Shown here: in pieces, positions 53,230 through 53,825 of the stretch
How the letters are laid out: each line of letters begins with the position of its first letter
Numbering within the stretch: the stretch's first letter is position 1
NCBI GenBank assembly: GCA_016789305.1
Contig: JAEURJ010000001.1
Coordinates: forward strand, 1-53,825
Direction: 5' to 3'
Source: Anaerolineales bacterium
Lineage (GTDB): Bacteria; Chloroflexota; Anaerolineae; Anaerolineales; Villigracilaceae
DNA length: 53,825 bases
The notes under the pieces: generated by a model
What the model was told of the DNA's origin: nothing
Seen by the model: only the letters and a program-made list of their open reading frames with translations
Database searches by the model: none
Made by a program: the position numbers and the translations under genes

Positions 53230-53276
53230 GGGGTAATTTTCGCTTCATTGTATTAAGTTCATTACTGTCAATTGTC

Positions 53277-53304
53277 TTGACGATGTGAGTTGTTTTGGTA
53301 TAAT
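53277..53304 (+). promoter_or_regulatory. Promoter of the tRNA-tuf transcript
   Basis: TTGACG (53277-53282), 16 bases, TATAAT (53299-53304), 19 bases before the first tRNA. A strong near-consensus promoter. Confidence 0.8.
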
Positions 53305-53322
53305 CGGCCTGCTTAATCCCTC

Positions 53323-53395
53323 GCCGACATAGCTCAATCGGCAGAGCATCCGCCTTGTAAGCGGAAGGTTACGAGTTCAATTCTCGTTGTCGGCT
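53323..53395 (+). tRNA. tRNA-Thr (anticodon UGU)
   Basis: A complete cloverleaf of 73 bases. Acceptor arms GCCGACA/TGTCGGC pair perfectly. The anticodon stem TCCGC/GCGGA encloses CTTGTAA, giving TGT. The T-loop is GTTCAAT. No CCA is encoded. Confidence 0.97.
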
Positions 53396-53446
53396 CTATG
53401 ATTGCTGAGTGCGAAAGTCGGTCGGTGATCAGTAAAAATTTATTTA

Positions 53447-53529
53447 GGGCAGTTACCCAAGTGGCCAAAGGGGACTGACTGTAAATCAGTTGTCAATAGA
53501 CTTCGGAGGTTCGAATCCTTCACTGCCCA
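53447..53529 (+). tRNA. tRNA-Tyr (anticodon GUA)
   Basis: An 83-base type II tRNA. Acceptor arms GGGCAGT/ACTGCCC. The anticodon loop CTGTAAA lies in CTGA/TCAG and gives GTA. It has a long variable arm (TCAATAGACTTCGG region) and T-loop GTTCGAATC. No CCA is encoded. Confidence 0.97.
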
Positions 53530-53562
53530 CAACCAGTTATCATACACTGGTCAGCACGTTAA

Positions 53563-53635
53563 GCCCTCATAGCTCAGTTGGCAGAGCACACCCTTGGTAA
53601 GGGTGAGGTCACGAGTTCAAATCTCGTTGAGGGCT
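53563..53635 (+). tRNA. tRNA-Thr (anticodon GGU)
   Basis: A 73-base cloverleaf. Acceptor arms GCCCTCA/TGAGGGC. The anticodon stem CACCC/GGGTG encloses TTGGTAA, giving GGT. The T-loop is GTTCAAA. Forty-nine bases before the tuf start. Confidence 0.97.
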
Positions 53636-53684
53636 CAGTTGCTGAAAAGCATTCTTGTATATAAATGAAAAAGGAGATTGGAAA

Positions 53685-53825
53685 ATGGCGAAGGCAAAAT
53701 TTGACAGAAGCAAACCGCATTTGAACGTGGGGACCATGGGACACATCGACCATGGCAAGACGACATTAACAGCAGCAATCACCAAGGTGGCGGGCTTGGC
53801 CGGGAATGCCGAATTCAAGGCATAC
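53685..53825 (+). CDS. tuf: Elongation factor Tu, N-terminal 47 residues (runs off the window)
   Basis: EF-Tu delivers aminoacyl-tRNA to the ribosome. The visible part begins [31 protein letters not shown], with the G1 P-loop [15 protein letters not shown] stands before the ATG at 53685. The rest of the gene is beyond the window edge. The tRNA-Thr/Tyr/Thr then tuf order resembles the E. coli thrU-tyrU-glyT-thrT-tufB operon. Confidence 0.97.
   Translation, partial: MAKAKFDRSKPHLNVGTMGHIDHGKTTLTAAITKVAGLAGNAEFKAY

Noticed and set aside
1..53825. CRISPR array or prophage
   Set aside because: No regularly spaced direct repeats, integrase, terminase or capsid-like genes were seen; only the IS end at the left edge is mobile.

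Overview
The window looks like a chromosomal segment of an Anaerolineae-type Chloroflexota bacterium. This is inferred from gene style only: RNase Y, RecX, a MaeB-type malic enzyme, an F420/deazaflavin-type oxidoreductase, many carbohydrate ABC and glycosidase genes, and very large GAF/Cache/PAS sensor proteins in a roughly 50% GC background. No 16S rRNA is present to confirm it.

Region 1 (1-18.4 kb, minus strand) reads as one long carbohydrate-utilisation locus. It starts with a LacI-type repressor whose upstream region carries three GTAAC-type palindromic operators. Then follow a CUT1 ABC importer (lipoprotein binding protein, two permeases), a GH4 glycosidase, a BadF-type (GlcNAc-kinase-like) sugar kinase, a GH18 chitinase-like lipoprotein, a GH5-like glycosidase, a ChbG/YdjC-type deacetylase and a PA14-containing GH3 beta-glucosidase. 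The content recalls the enterobacterial chb (chitobiose) operon with the PTS replaced by an ABC importer. An ABC efflux unit (adaptor, giant FtsX-type permease, two ATPases) follows with ATGA overlaps; its last ATPase is cut by an insertion sequence whose transposase end is at the window edge. A GH39/GH51-like secreted glycosidase sits just upstream of lacI.

Region 2 (20.1-31.8 kb, minus strand) is a five-gene signalling operon: two transmembrane Cache-HAMP-GAF sensors without any kinase domain, a 1421-residue multi-GAF/PAS histidine kinase, a threonine-synthase-like PLP enzyme fused to a complete receiver domain, and a stand-alone receiver. The PLP enzyme-receiver fusion is the most unusual object in the window.

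Region 3 (32.1-34.7 kb) holds rny and recX. Upstream of recX is a consensus promoter followed by about 300 nt rich in perfect hairpins and ending in a terminator-like stem directly before the recX start: a structured RNA or leader.

Region 4 (34.8-46.7 kb) is a mixture of housekeeping and accessory genes: maeB, an MFS transporter, a small zinc-ribbon (FmdB) gene, a hidden SelW-like selenoprotein gene with an in-frame TGA (CxxU), trpS with a four-cysteine motif like that of Fe-S TrpRS enzymes, dtd, a polytopic membrane protein, a Ddn-like oxidoreductase, a cold-shock protein, a DHOD-like protein divergent from a CaiB/BaiF CoA-transferase, and an AT-rich beta-propeller lipoprotein that looks recently acquired.

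Region 5 (46.8-53.8 kb) has a ferredoxin-NADP-reductase-like flavoprotein, a plus-strand cluster (membrane protein, M16 peptidase pair, acpS), a small FtsK-like ATPase whose consensus promoter is overlapped by a GAAC-N4-GTTC (SOS-box-like) palindrome, and finally tRNA-Thr(UGU), tRNA-Tyr(GUA), tRNA-Thr(GGU) and the start of tuf.
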